Translations under genes and position numbers: made by a program
The notes under the pieces: model-generated
What the model saw: the letters and a program-made list of their open reading frames with translations, nothing else
Database searches by the model: none
Told to the model about the DNA's origin: nothing
Shown here: positions 17,982 through 28,187 of the stretch, one piece after another
Numbering within the stretch: position 1 is the stretch's first letter
How the letters are laid out: each line of letters starts with the position of its first letter
Source of the DNA: Micromonospora yangpuensis
Lineage (GTDB): Bacteria; Actinomycetota; Actinomycetes; Mycobacteriales; Micromonosporaceae
Length of the DNA stretch: 64,000 nt
Direction: 5' to 3'
Assembly: GCF_900091615.1 (NCBI RefSeq)
Contig: NZ_FMIA01000002.1
Span: forward strand, 1,302,001 to 1,366,000

Positions 17982-18782
17982 TCAGTGCGGGGAGGTGACC
18001 GCCGCGGCGGCGGCGACCGCGGGCAGCAGCGCGTGCGCCCAGATCCGGTACCCGTCGGCCGACGGGTGGAAGCCGTCGTGACAGAGCGTCCCGGCGTCGG
18101 CCCGGAAGACCGGACCCGTCTCGGTGGCCAGGTCGACCACGGTGCCGCCGGCCTCCAGCACCGCGATGGTCTGGGCGTACGCGATGCGCCGGCCGGACCA
18201 CCCGACCACCTGTCGCAGCGGCGGCGCGATCGCCCGGACGGCACCCAGATCGGGGCAGGTCCCCACCACCACCTCGGCGCCGGCCTCCCGCAGCCGGTGC
18301 ACCGCCGAGGCGAGGTAGGCGGCGGAGTCGGCCGGCCGGCGCAGGGTGGTCGCGTCGTTGGCGCCGATCAGGATCAACGCCACGTCGGGTGGCTCACCCA
18401 GCAGCGACCTGGCCACCTGGGTGGCCAGGTCGGTCGAGCGCGAGCCGGAAACGCCGACGCTGGACAGGTGCACCAGGCGGCCGGTCGGACCCTCGGCGAG
18501 CAGGCCGGCCAGCATGCCACCGACGGTGTCCTCCAGGTGCGTCACGCCGACCCCGAGCGCCGCGGAGTCGCCGAGCAGCACCAGCCGCAGGGCGGGCGCG
18601 CCGGGCCGTCCGATGGTGGCGCGCAGGCCCAACCCGAACTCCGGCTGGGCGTACCGACGGTGGCGGGCGGCGAGCACCTCGCCAGCGAGCAGTGCCGCGC
18701 CACCCACGGTCCCGGCGACCACGGAGAGAGCCGCCGCCCGACCGAGGCGGGCGGTGAGACCGCTGATGATCTGACCGCTCAT
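17982..18782 (-). CDS. SGNH/GDSL hydrolase, second of a tandem pair
   Basis: 266 residues from ATG 18782, which overlaps the upstream paralogue's stop by 4 bp (ATGA). An N-terminal hydrophobic segment (AAALSVVAGTVGGAALLAGE) suggests membrane anchoring or export. SGNH blocks: LVLLGDSAALGVGV (Ser), then Gly in SVGVSGSRS, IGANDATT (Asn) and DGFHPSADGY (Asp/His). These enzymes hydrolyse esters of lipids or sugars; the substrate is unknown. Clearly paralogous to the gene upstream (VVGTCPDLGA shared). Confidence 0.88.
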   Translation of the reverse strand: MSGQIISGLTARLGRAAALSVVAGTVGGAALLAGEVLAARHRRYAQPEFGLGLRATIGRPGAPALRLVLLGDSAALGVGVTHLEDTVGGMLAGLLAEGPTGRLVHLSSVGVSGSRSTDLATQVARSLLGEPPDVALILIGANDATTLRRPADSAAYLASAVHRLREAGAEVVVGTCPDLGAVRAIAPPLRQVVGWSGRRIAYAQTIAVLEAGGTVVDLATETGPVFRADAGTLCHDGFHPSADGYRIWAHALLPAVAAAAAVTSPH

Positions 18783-19828
18783 GACAGTCCTTCCACTGTG
18801 GGTGACTCGGCGGTGGTGCCGGGGCGCGGCATTGTGGCGGCGCTGGCCGGGTGCCGGCGGCGCAACTGGGCCCACCGTCCCGCCGGCCCGCGCTCGCGGC
18901 CGCTGACCTCGGTGCCGCTGACCTCCGTACCGGCCTGGTGGGCCGCCTCCTGAGCCGCCTGGGGCAGCGACCGCACGCCTTCGCCGTGGGTCAGCGGTAG
19001 CCGTTCCTGGCCGGTGCCGAGCGCGGCGAGCACGGTCGGCAGCAGCGCGGCGGCGACCGCCGCATACCCCTGGGCCGAGGGATGGAACCGGTCCCAGGCG
19101 AACATCCGGACGGGATCGGCGGTGAACCGGGGGCCGATCAGGTCGCCGAGCGAGACCGTCCAACCGCCGGCCTCCACCACCGCCACCGTCTGCGCCGCCG
19201 CCAACTGCCGGCTCCACCGCCGGGCCACCCAGCGCAGCGGCGGCTGGATCGGCCGGATCGCACCCAGGTCGGGGCAGGTGCCCACGACCACCTCACAACC
19301 CGCGGCGCGCAGCGTGCGCACCGCGTCGACCAGGTGGCGCACGGCCGCCCCGGGGGCCGACCGGTTGGTCACGTCGTTGCCACCGACCATGATCACCGCA
19401 ACGTCCGGTGCGGTCTCCAACGCCGACTCGACCTGCGGCTTCAACCCTGCGGAGAGCGCACCGACCACGGCGAAGCGGTGCACCCGCACCGGTCGGCGCA
19501 ACCGGCGGGACAACCCGGTGCCGAGCAACCCACCGGGGGTCTCCCGGCGACGGTGCACGCCGTAGCCGGCGGCCGAGGAGTCACCCAGGATCACCAGGGT
19601 CAACGGTCGGCCGGGGAACCGTGGGCCGTAGACGCCGTCGCAGCGGGGCGGGGGTGCCTGGGCCATCGGGATGGTGCGCCGGGCCTGCCGGGCCTGACCG
19701 AGCAGCACCCCGGTGGCCGCGGCGAAGGCCGCCGCGGTGGCACCCGTGCCGATCGCCGCGAACCGGGCGACCTGCCGGGTGCGCTGCCAACGCGGACCGG
19801 TCGGTACGACGGAACCAGCGACCCCCAT
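18779..19828 (-). CDS. SGNH/GDSL hydrolase, first of a tandem pair
   Basis: 349 residues from ATG 19828. An N-terminal hydrophobic helix (VARFAAIGTGATAAAFAAATG) is followed by an SGNH domain: LVILGDSSAAGYGV, VGGNDVTN, CEVVVGTCPDLGAIRPIQPP and WDRFHPSAQGY. The C-terminal 60 residues are low complexity (a repeated GTEVS plus an Arg/Pro tail). It shares motif order and the VVGTCPDLGAxR segment with the downstream gene, so the pair arose by duplication. Translational overlap implies co-expression. Confidence 0.88.
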   Translation of the reverse strand: MGVAGSVVPTGPRWQRTRQVARFAAIGTGATAAAFAAATGVLLGQARQARRTIPMAQAPPPRCDGVYGPRFPGRPLTLVILGDSSAAGYGVHRRRETPGGLLGTGLSRRLRRPVRVHRFAVVGALSAGLKPQVESALETAPDVAVIMVGGNDVTNRSAPGAAVRHLVDAVRTLRAAGCEVVVGTCPDLGAIRPIQPPLRWVARRWSRQLAAAQTVAVVEAGGWTVSLGDLIGPRFTADPVRMFAWDRFHPSAQGYAAVAAALLPTVLAALGTGQERLPLTHGEGVRSLPQAAQEAAHQAGTEVSGTEVSGRERGPAGRWAQLRRRHPASAATMPRPGTTAESPTVEGLS

Positions 19829-20130
19829 ACCGCGACATTATCTCGCCGCTACGACAGACCGCCGTCGTCGAACGGCCGGGAGGTGGCTGGAAGACGACGG
19901 TTCTGGGTACCAGATCCGACAGTCGGACGTCGATGACCGTACCGTCGTGCCGAAGCGGCGGGCAGTGGACGGCGCGGCGAGCCGGCGGCGGGCCGGTCGG
20001 CGTGGCGGGTCGGCGCGGCGGGTCGGACGGCGCGGCGGGTGTGCCGGCGGCGGGCGTGCCGGCGGCGGGCGGGGTGGCTGCCGGTTGCGGCGATCCCGCA
20101 CGATGGGCGACGACAGAAGGAGGCGACGGG
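19829..20130. other. 302-bp intergenic region with GGCGGG microrepeats
   Basis: Between the divergent SGNH and DUF1232 genes. It contains irregular GGCGTGCCGGCGGCGGGC-type repeats at about 19980-20080 and should carry promoters for both directions. No RNA or ORF with a ribosome site is seen. Confidence 0.5.
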
Positions 20131-20487
20131 ATGGGTAGGACGCTGAAGCGGACCGCGGCGTTCACCGCGTTGGCGAGGGCGCTGGCCGCCGGGTCCCGGG
20201 GTGGACCGGCGCTGGGCACCCGGGTGGCGGCGGTACCCCGGATGATCCGGGCCAGCATGCGGGGCGAGTACGACGGCGGTCTGCGACTGGCCCTGATGAC
20301 CGCCGCGGTGGCGTACGTGGCCTCCCCGGTGGATCTGGTGCCCGAGTTGATGCTGAGCGTGTTCGGCCTGGTGGACGACGCCGTGGTGGTCACCTGGCTG
20401 GCCGGTACGGTGCTCGCCGAGACCGAGCGCTTCCTGCAGTGGGAGAAGACCCGCAGCCCGGTGGTCCCCGGACACGTCGTGCCCTGA
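20131..20487 (+). CDS. DUF1232 (YkvA-like) small membrane protein
   Basis: 118 residues from ATG 20131 with AAGGAGGCGAC upstream, which sets the start; the longer upstream frame is not coding. DUF1232 core: LRLALMTAAVAYVASPVDLVPE followed by FGLVDDAVVVTWLAGTVLAET, the typical SPxDLxPxx...G..DD pattern in two hydrophobic helices. Function of the family is unknown. Stands alone ahead of the cystathionine beta-synthase gene. Confidence 0.85.
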   Translation: MGRTLKRTAAFTALARALAAGSRGGPALGTRVAAVPRMIRASMRGEYDGGLRLALMTAAVAYVASPVDLVPELMLSVFGLVDDAVVVTWLAGTVLAETERFLQWEKTRSPVVPGHVVP

Positions 20488-20560
20488 CGGGACGTACGCT
20501 GGGCGTTGAGTCAGCAGCGCCCGGCACCGCCGCCGGGGCCGGAGTGAGGGGCACAACGAG

Positions 20561-21931
<1,371 letters not shown>

Positions 21932-21938
21932 CCCGCGT

Positions 21939-21991
21939 GTAAGGAAGGGCCCCCTGTTAACGCCTGCGGTATAGAAGGGCTCCCTTCTTAC
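21939..21991. repeat. 53-bp dispersed palindrome, copy 1
   Basis: Starts with the invariant GTAAGGAAGGGCCCCC, has TTAACGC in the middle, and ends CCCTTCTTAC, which pairs with the start apart from one bulge. It lies 7 bp after the cystathionine beta-synthase stop, invariant end facing the gene. Confidence 0.9.
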
Positions 21992-22122
21992 CGTACGCGG
22001 GTGGGGACCCGAGGCTGGCCGGATCCACAGCGCCGGCACACCCGCCGCACAGCGCCCGCGTAACCGGTCTCCCTAACGTCCGTGGTGGATCACCTGATCC
22101 ACCACGGACCTGGGAGGACCGC

Positions 22123-23085
22123 ATGGAACACGCCCACGACCACCACGAGGGGCAACGGGTCAGCCGGCGTCGGCTGATCGCCGGGATCGGCTCGGTCGGC
22201 CTGGCCGGCCTGCTGACCGCCTGCGGCCGGGACGGGGGCACCGTCACCACGTCGACCGGCGAGACCGTCACCCCGCAGGCCAGCACCACGAGCGACCTGA
22301 CCGGCTTGTTCGCCGATGCGAACACCTGCACGCTCACCGCGAGCACCACCCAGGGCCCGTACTACTTCGACGCCGACAAGATCCGTAGCGACATCCGGGA
22401 GGACCGGGCCGGTACCCGGTTGCGGTTGGCCATCCGGGTGCAGGACAGCGAGGCGTGCGGGCCCCTGCCGAACGCGGTGGTGGAGATCTGGCACTGCGAC
22501 GCCGCCGGGCTCTACTCGGGCGCTGAGGCGCAGTCCTCGGGCGCGGACGACGGGCCCGGCGGCGCTGCCGGTGGTCCGGGTGATGCTGGTACGCCACCGA
22601 GCGGCGGTCCAGGCGACGCTGGTACGCCGCCGAGCGGTGGTCCGGGTGACGCTGGTGCGCCGCCCAGCGGTGCCGCGGGCGGTGCCCCGGGCAGTGGCGG
22701 ACCCAGGGGCGACGGGGGCGGGGCCGCAGACCTCACCCCGACCGACGATCAGCGGTACCTGCGCGGGGCGCAGGTCACCAACGCCGATGGGATCGTCGAG
22801 TTCACCACCATCTGGCCTGGTTGGTACCGGGGACGCACCGTCCACGTGCACGCCATGGTGCACGTGGACAACAGTCGGGTGCTCACCACCCAGGTCATGT
22901 TCGACGAGGCGCTCAACACGAAGGTCTTCGCCGCCCAGCCGTACGCCGCGCACAGCGGCCGGGACACCTTCAACGACAACGACAGCATCTACGCCGACAG
23001 CATGCTGTTGACGCTGAGCGAGGAGGGAGACGGCTTCCTCGGAGTGATCAACTTCTCGGTCGACTCCGACCAGGACGGCTCCTGA
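22123..23085 (+). CDS. Tat-exported lipoprotein, intradiol dioxygenase-like
   Basis: 320 residues. A twin-arginine signal (SRRRLIAGIGSVGLAGLLTAC) with the LTAC lipobox predicts an exported, lipid-anchored protein. The intradiol ring-cleavage fold is suggested by TQGPYYFD, PLPNAVVEIWHCDAAGLYSG and GWYRGRTVHVHAMVHV, which supply the Tyr/His iron-ligand candidates of protocatechuate/catechol dioxygenase relatives. Between the two ligand regions lies a roughly 60-residue Gly/Pro/Ala insert made of GGPGDAGTPPS repeats. The exported, lipid-anchored group has no settled substrate; aromatic ring cleavage outside the cell is inference. Confidence 0.85.
   Translation: MEHAHDHHEGQRVSRRRLIAGIGSVGLAGLLTACGRDGGTVTTSTGETVTPQASTTSDLTGLFADANTCTLTASTTQGPYYFDADKIRSDIREDRAGTRLRLAIRVQDSEACGPLPNAVVEIWHCDAAGLYSGAEAQSSGADDGPGGAAGGPGDAGTPPSGGPGDAGTPPSGGPGDAGAPPSGAAGGAPGSGGPRGDGGGAADLTPTDDQRYLRGAQVTNADGIVEFTTIWPGWYRGRTVHVHAMVHVDNSRVLTTQVMFDEALNTKVFAAQPYAAHSGRDTFNDNDSIYADSMLLTLSEEGDGFLGVINFSVDSDQDGS
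22570..22668. repeat. 33-bp in-frame tandem repeat in the dioxygenase-like gene
   Basis: Three units (22570, 22603, 22636) encode GGPGDAGTPPS, GGPGDAGTPPS and GGPGDAGAPPS. Units differ at synonymous positions, so the array is not brand new. Confidence 0.85.
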
Positions 23086-23099
23086 CCCGCATCCGGATG

Positions 23100-23152
23100 G
23101 TGAGCGGGGTGCCCCTCTCTACCTAAAGCGTTAACAGGGGGCCCTTCCTTAC
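23100..23152. repeat. 53-bp dispersed palindrome, copy 2
   Basis: Reverse orientation. The TAA inside its invariant GTAAGGAAGGG end is the stop codon of the minus-strand GNAT gene (23149-23151), so the repeat overlaps that gene's last codon. Confidence 0.9.
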
Positions 23153-23658
23153 ACGGGGCGGTGGTAGCGGAGTTGGGTGGTGGGGATGGTGCCGATCCGG
23201 TCCGTACGGCGCTCACCGGTGGGCCGCCAGTCGCCCCGTTCGTAGAACCGGCGGGCCAGGGTGTTGCGTTCCAGCACCCAGAGGGTGGCCCGCCGCCAGG
23301 CCCGGTCCCGCATCACCGCCAGCGCGTCGACCATCAACAACCGGCCGGTGCCCCGCCCCCGCTCGGCGGGGTCGAGGTGCAGGGCGTTGAGCAGGCCGGT
23401 GGCCGGGTCGCCACCGTCGTCCGGGCCCAGGTAGCTGAAGCCCACCAGCTGGCCGTCGCGCTCGGCGACGGTCATCAGGTGGTCGTCGCGCTCCCAGACC
23501 CAGCGTTCGGCCCAGTACGCCCCCATCGCCTGCGCGGACGGCTCGGCCAGCGCCTCCACCGGCAGGAACGCCGAGTAGGTGGCGACCCGGGAGCGGTGGT
23601 GCAGGGCACCGACCGGGTGCAGATCGTCGAGGGTGGCGTGGCGGAGGGTGAGCGTCAC
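23149..23658 (-). CDS. GNAT family N-acetyltransferase
   Basis: 169 residues. GNAT fold: an N-terminal strand-helix (LTLRHATLDDLHPVGALHHR), HLMTVAERDGQLVGFSYLG, the acetyl-CoA loop LDPAERGRGTGRLLMVDAL and the C-terminal ERNTLARRFYERGDWRPTGE. Substrate not predictable. The stop codon is contributed by the 53-bp repeat. RNase Z lies just upstream on the same strand with a 9-bp gap, so one transcript is likely. Confidence 0.87.
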   Translation of the reverse strand: MTLTLRHATLDDLHPVGALHHRSRVATYSAFLPVEALAEPSAQAMGAYWAERWVWERDDHLMTVAERDGQLVGFSYLGPDDGGDPATGLLNALHLDPAERGRGTGRLLMVDALAVMRDRAWRRATLWVLERNTLARRFYERGDWRPTGERRTDRIGTIPTTQLRYHRPV

Positions 23659-23667
23659 CGTCCGAGG

Positions 23668-24582
23668 CTACCGCCGGGGTGGCACCGGCACGACGCTCAG
23701 GTCCTCGGCGATCACCAGCTCCCCGGCGAAGTGCTCCCGCGCCTCGGCGGCGAAGCGTTCCGGGTCGGCGTACCGCTGGGAGAAGTGGGTGAGCACGAGT
23801 CGGCGTACCCCGGACTCGGTGGCCACCCGGGCGGCCTGCGCCGCGGTCAGGTGGCCGACCTCGGCGGCGAGGGCGGCCTCCGAGTTGAGGAAGGTCGACT
23901 CGATGACCAGCAGGTCGGCCCGCTCGGCGAGGGCGTACACCCCGTCGCAGAGGCCGGTGTCCATCACGAAGGCGAACCGCTGCCCGGGTCGGGGCCGGCT
24001 CACCTCGGCCAGGGTGACGCGACGCCCGCCGACCTCCAGGTAACCGGCGCGCTGCAGCTCGCCGACCGCCGGCCCGACGATGCCGTACGCGGCCAGCCGC
24101 TCGGGCAGCATCCGGACGCCGTCCGGTTCGACCAGCCGGTACCCGTAGGTCTCGATCGGGTGTCGCAGTCGGCGGGCCTGGAGCGTCGCTCCGGTCAGGG
24201 CGAACCGCGCGCCGTCGGTGTCGACCGGCTCGGGGCGCAGTTCGGCGGTCTCGTGGAAGGAGCTGGCGTGCCGTAGCCGGGCGAAGTAGTCGACGCCGCC
24301 GGCGGGGAAGTGCACCGGCACCGGGTGCGGGACCCGGTCCAGGCTGAGCCGTTGGATCAGGCCGGGCAGGCCGAGGCAGTGGTCGCCGTGGAAGTGGGTG
24401 ACGCAGATCCGGGTCAGTTGGGTGGCGGTGACGCCGGTGTGCAGCAGTTGCCGCTGGCTGCCCTCGCCCGGGTCGAAGAGGATCACCTCGTCGTCCCAGC
24501 GCAGCACGTACCCGTTGTGGTTGCGCTGCCGGGTCGGCGTCTGGCTGGCCGTCCCGAGCACCACCAGTTCCCGCGTGGACAA
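23668..24582 (-). CDS. rnz: Ribonuclease Z
   Basis: 304 residues from TTG 24582, picked because GGGAGGG sits upstream and conservation ([20 protein letters not shown]) begins there; the GTG at 24750 would add 56 low-complexity residues. Metallo-beta-lactamase fold: [14 protein letters not shown] metal motif, [10 protein letters not shown], and LTHFSQRY with the third His. RNase Z trims the 3' trailer of pre-tRNAs. This matters here because the tRNA-Leu gene in the window does not encode the complete CCA end. An unusual 500-bp leader precedes the gene. Confidence 0.9.
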   Translation of the reverse strand: MSTRELVVLGTASQTPTRQRNHNGYVLRWDDEVILFDPGEGSQRQLLHTGVTATQLTRICVTHFHGDHCLGLPGLIQRLSLDRVPHPVPVHFPAGGVDYFARLRHASSFHETAELRPEPVDTDGARFALTGATLQARRLRHPIETYGYRLVEPDGVRMLPERLAAYGIVGPAVGELQRAGYLEVGGRRVTLAEVSRPRPGQRFAFVMDTGLCDGVYALAERADLLVIESTFLNSEAALAAEVGHLTAAQAARVATESGVRRLVLTHFSQRYADPERFAAEAREHFAGELVIAEDLSVVPVPPRR

Positions 24583-25046
24583 GGGCCCTCCCGGACATGA
24601 AGCGACCCCCGGGGCTTCCGCGCTCGCGCGCGGGCCGGCTGGACTTGGGCCGGCACCCCGGGGGTCGGGTGGCTGTCGTGGTTTCGCCGCACCGCTGCCA
24701 CACGGTCTCGACGATCTTGCGTGTCCGCCTCGCGACGGACGAGTTTTCACTGTCGAGGACAGCGGCTAGCGGACAGCCACCTCACGAGTCCGATTGCTAT
24801 ACAAGTCTGGACCACCTCCTTTCCCGTGTACCGCCACGCTACCCAGTCGTCGGCCGGGTCCGGTACTCCTTTTTCGGAGTTCTTCTCTCCTGGTGCGGCG
24901 GATCACGGCGTCGGGAGGTGTCCGGCGCCTCGTGCGGTGGCGGGAAACCGGTCACCGACCACGGACCGCTGCGCAAGCGGGACATCGGCGACTGCGCCGC
25001 ACCGCCCCGCTGCGCGAGGCCGAGCGGCTCGACGGCCAGATGGTTG
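24583..25046 (-). promoter_or_regulatory. Long leader/intergenic region upstream of RNase Z
   Basis: No long gene. Reading the minus strand, there is an A-rich hairpin ACTCC-GAAAAA-GGAGT near 24865-24885. Next comes AAAGGAGG at about 24816-24823 followed by a TTG- or GTG-started short frame (12 or 22 codons). Last is a long inverted repeat with arms CGACCCCCGGGG and CCCCGGGGGTCG (24602-24613 and 24657-24668) just before the RNase Z ribosome site. This order suggests a structured 5' leader, possibly with a leader peptide. The function is unproved. Confidence 0.4.
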
Positions 25047-25099
25047 GTGAGAAGGGGCACCCTCTCGACGTTATGCGTTAAGCGGGGGCCCTTCCTTAC
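25047..25099. repeat. 53-bp dispersed palindrome, copy 3
   Basis: Reverse orientation, most diverged copy (GCTTAACGCATAACG in the middle). The invariant end lies 3 bp from the stop of the minus-strand M42 peptidase gene. Confidence 0.9.
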
Positions 25100-25102
25100 A
25101 CC

Positions 25103-26287
25103 TCAGTCGAGGCCGATGGGGCCCTCGCGGGGGCCCTCCTCGCTGGCCGGCTGCACCGACAGGGACGGGAAGTCGGCCAGCTCCCCCTCGGGCTCGGCGT
25201 CCCACTCCGGGAAGACCAGGTCGCTCTGCAGGTAGAGGCAGAGCAGTTGGGTCAGGTGGCGCAGCCCCTCCAGGTGGGTGCGCTCGTGCCCGTGGGTGGC
25301 GTCCACGCCGAAACCGAGCAACGCCACCCGGGCGTGCGCCCCCGCCTCGACGGCCGCCGCCACGTCCGAGCGGTAGTAGTCGAAGACGTCCCGGACCAGG
25401 TCGACCCCGTGCTCGGCGGCGATGCCGGCGAGTTTGCGGGTCAGGTGGTAGTCGAACGGTCCCACCCCGTCGCCCATGGCCAGGGTGGCTGAGGTCTCCC
25501 GGGACTGCTGTCCGGGAGCTACCACGGCCGCGTCCACCGAGATGATCTCGGCCACGTCCGGGTCGAGGCCGTGACTGGCCCCGTGCCCGATCTCCTCGGT
25601 GACCGTGACCAGCAGGTGGGCGGTGACCGCCGGCGTGATCCCGGCGTCGACGATCGCCTTGAACGCGGTCAGCACCGCGGCCACCCCGGCCTTGTCGTCC
25701 AGGTGCCGGGACTTGACGTACCCGCTGGGGGTGATCGTGGCCGTCGGGATGATGGCCACGAAGTCCCCGGCGTCGATGCCGAGCGCCCGCAGGCCGGCGA
25801 TGCCCTCGACCGGCTCGTCCACCCGGACCTCGACGTGCTCCCAACCGACGCCCTGCAGGTCCACGTCGTCGTTGTAGCGGTGCCCGCTGGCCTTCAACGG
25901 CAGTACCTGACCGGTGATGACCTGGTCCAGTTCGTCGGTGAAGATCCGGACGTGGGCGCCCTCAGCGAACCGCGCGCTGTGGGTGCCGATCGGCTTGAGT
26001 TCCAGCCGGCCGTTCTCCTTCAGCCGCTTCACCATCCCGCCGATGGTGTCGGTGTGCACCACGATCGCCCGGTCGGCCCCGGTCTGCCGAGGGCCGGCCA
26101 GGCACGCGCTGAGCGCGCCCCGGCGGGTCAGCGTGGACGAGATGCCGAGTGCCGAGAGGCGCTCACCCACGTACTGCTGCACGTGGTCGGTACGCCCCGA
26201 CGGACTCGGGATGTCCAACAGTTCCAACATCACCTGCTGGAGGTAGTCAAGATCGAGTTTGAGCGGAGCGATGGTGCGTGCGGTCAT
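25103..26287 (-). CDS. M42-family metallopeptidase of the NAGGN osmolyte operon
   Basis: 394 residues from ATG 26287, overlapping the synthetase stop by 4 bp. Aminopeptidase/endoglucanase M42 fold with metal ligands visible in IVVHTDTIGG (His), SRHLDDKAGV (bridging Asp), TVTEEIGHG (Glu pair), ISVDAAVV (Asp) and DATHGHERTH (His). This peptidase type is regularly encoded behind asnO and ngg in N-acetylglutaminylglutamine amide clusters; it may turn the dipeptide osmolyte over, which is inferred from context. Confidence 0.9.
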   Translation of the reverse strand: MTARTIAPLKLDLDYLQQVMLELLDIPSPSGRTDHVQQYVGERLSALGISSTLTRRGALSACLAGPRQTGADRAIVVHTDTIGGMVKRLKENGRLELKPIGTHSARFAEGAHVRIFTDELDQVITGQVLPLKASGHRYNDDVDLQGVGWEHVEVRVDEPVEGIAGLRALGIDAGDFVAIIPTATITPSGYVKSRHLDDKAGVAAVLTAFKAIVDAGITPAVTAHLLVTVTEEIGHGASHGLDPDVAEIISVDAAVVAPGQQSRETSATLAMGDGVGPFDYHLTRKLAGIAAEHGVDLVRDVFDYYRSDVAAAVEAGAHARVALLGFGVDATHGHERTHLEGLRHLTQLLCLYLQSDLVFPEWDAEPEGELADFPSLSVQPASEEGPREGPIGLD

Positions 26288-28185
26288 GTCCCAGATGGTG
26301 CCGCACCCGCCGGAGTCCACAGCCGTTGCGGTGCCCGTGTTCCGGGGAACAGCAGGTCGACGAAGCGTTCGGCGGTCGGTTGGGGCTCGTGGTTGGCCAG
26401 GCCGGGCCGCTCGTTGGCCTCGATGAACACGTGTTCGGGCCGGTCGGGGGCGGGCACCAGCAGGTCCAGCCCGGTGACCGGGATGTCCAACGCCCGGCTG
26501 GCGGCCACACACGCCTCGGCGATCTTCGGGTGCAGCTCACCTGTGACGTCGTGCATCGTGCCGCCGGTGTGCAGGTTGGCGGTCCGACGGACGGCGAGCA
26601 CCTCCCCCTCGGGCAGCACGTCGTCCATCGCGTACCCGGCCTCGGCCACCACCTCCCGGGTCAGGTCGTCGATCGGGATCCGGGACTCACCGCCGGTGGC
26701 GGCGGCCCGGCGACGGCTCTGCCGCTCGATCAGTTTGCCGACGGGGTGCACCCCGTCACCGGTGATCGACGCGGGCCGGCGCACCGCGGCGGCCACCACC
26801 TCGTGGTTGATCACGATCACCCGCAGGTCCTCGCCGGCGCGCAGCTCCTCGATCAACACGTCCGGGCAGAACTGGGAGGCCAACGCGACGGCGGTGACCA
26901 GCGCCTCCGGGGTGCGTACCCCGACGGTGATGCCGTTGCCCTGCTCACCGCGGGCCGGCTTGACCACCACCTCACCCAGCTCGGCGAGGAAGGCCGCATC
27001 GGCCTCGTCCCGGGTCGCGGTGCGGCCCCGGGGGACCGAGAGGCCGGCCGCGGTGAGGATCCGGCGGGTGACCCGCTTGTCGTCGCAGCGGCTCATCGCC
27101 ACCGCCGTGGTCAACTCCGACAGCGACTCCCGGGTGAGCACCGTCCGTCCGCCGTTGCTCAGCCGCAGCTCACCCCAGTGCGGGTCGGTGACCTCCACCC
27201 GGATGCCGCGGCGCATCGCCTCGTCGGCGACGATCCTGGCGTACGGATTCAACTCGTCGTAGCCCACCGGCACGCCGGGCAGGAAGAGCCGCTCGTTGAT
27301 CGGGTTCTTCCGCTTCACGCAGAGCGTCGCGATGCGGTAGAAGCCGAGCCGCTCGTAGAGCCGGATCGCCCCCTCGTTCTCGGCGAGCACCGACAGGTCG
27401 ACGAAGGCCCGCCCCCGGTCGGTCAGCCGGGCCGCCAGCTCCAGCAGCAGCGCCTGGCCGGTGCCCGGAGGGGCCTGGTTGAAGTCCACGGTCAGACACC
27501 AGAGGCTGGCACCGTTCTCGGGGTCGTCGAAGACCGCCGTGTGGTCCACGCCGGTGATGGTGCCGACGATCTCGCCGGTGACCGCCTCGGCGACCAGGTG
27601 CAGGAACTTGTCCGTGCCGGCGTTGGCCACCAGCACGTCGACCGGGGCGGTGACCATGCTGTTGCGGGCGTAGATCCGGTTCACCGCGTCCGCGTCGGCG
27701 GCGTCCCGCAGCTGACGGATCCGCAGTCCCGGGACGTCACCGTGCTCGACTGTCGCCCCGGTACCGGCAGCGGCCCGCGGGGTGTCGCCGATGCCGTCGT
27801 CGGTGGTCGGCCCGGCCGTCCCGGTGAAGCGGCCGGGACCGAGCGGCAGCCGGTACGTCAGGGACGGGTCGATGAAGATCTCGTCCGGCAGTCGGGACAC
27901 CAGCACGTGCGGGTCGCGCAGGTAGACGCAGATGTCCCGGGCACCGGCGGCCTCCGAACGCAACACGTCGGCCACGGCGGCCTGCTCACTGAAGGTCTGC
28001 CCGAAGACCAACCGGCCCCAGCCGCAGTCGAGGACCACACCGGTGTCGTCGCCCGACCGGCGGACGGCGTCGTCCGCGGCGGTGGGGGCCATCGGGTCGC
28101 CGCCCGGCCCGACCCGCTCGTAGCGGCTACCGCGCCCACGGGACCGGTCGGTACGCGCCACTCCGGTGGCCAGGGTGTCGGTCAC
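26284..28185 (-). CDS. ngg: N-acetylglutaminylglutamine synthetase (GNAT + ATP-grasp fusion)
   Basis: 633 residues from GTG 28185, 2 bp after the amidotransferase stop; GTG 28239 is a weaker alternative. Order: a unique N-terminal region, a GNAT domain at about 160-310 (IRQLRDAADADAVNRIYARN; GQALLLELAARL; AIRLYERLGFYRIATLCVKR), then an ATP-grasp ligase at about 380-620 (EVVVKPARGEQGNGITVGV; DVLIEELRAGEDLRVIVI; VFIEANERPGLANHEPQP). Together these acetylate glutamine and ligate a second glutamine, the step before amidation to NAGGN, an osmoprotectant. Arrangement matches the known three-gene cluster. Confidence 0.92.
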   Translation of the reverse strand: MTDTLATGVARTDRSRGRGSRYERVGPGGDPMAPTAADDAVRRSGDDTGVVLDCGWGRLVFGQTFSEQAAVADVLRSEAAGARDICVYLRDPHVLVSRLPDEIFIDPSLTYRLPLGPGRFTGTAGPTTDDGIGDTPRAAAGTGATVEHGDVPGLRIRQLRDAADADAVNRIYARNSMVTAPVDVLVANAGTDKFLHLVAEAVTGEIVGTITGVDHTAVFDDPENGASLWCLTVDFNQAPPGTGQALLLELAARLTDRGRAFVDLSVLAENEGAIRLYERLGFYRIATLCVKRKNPINERLFLPGVPVGYDELNPYARIVADEAMRRGIRVEVTDPHWGELRLSNGGRTVLTRESLSELTTAVAMSRCDDKRVTRRILTAAGLSVPRGRTATRDEADAAFLAELGEVVVKPARGEQGNGITVGVRTPEALVTAVALASQFCPDVLIEELRAGEDLRVIVINHEVVAAAVRRPASITGDGVHPVGKLIERQSRRRAAATGGESRIPIDDLTREVVAEAGYAMDDVLPEGEVLAVRRTANLHTGGTMHDVTGELHPKIAEACVAASRALDIPVTGLDLLVPAPDRPEHVFIEANERPGLANHEPQPTAERFVDLLFPGTRAPQRLWTPAGAAPSGT

Positions 28186-28187
28186 GG

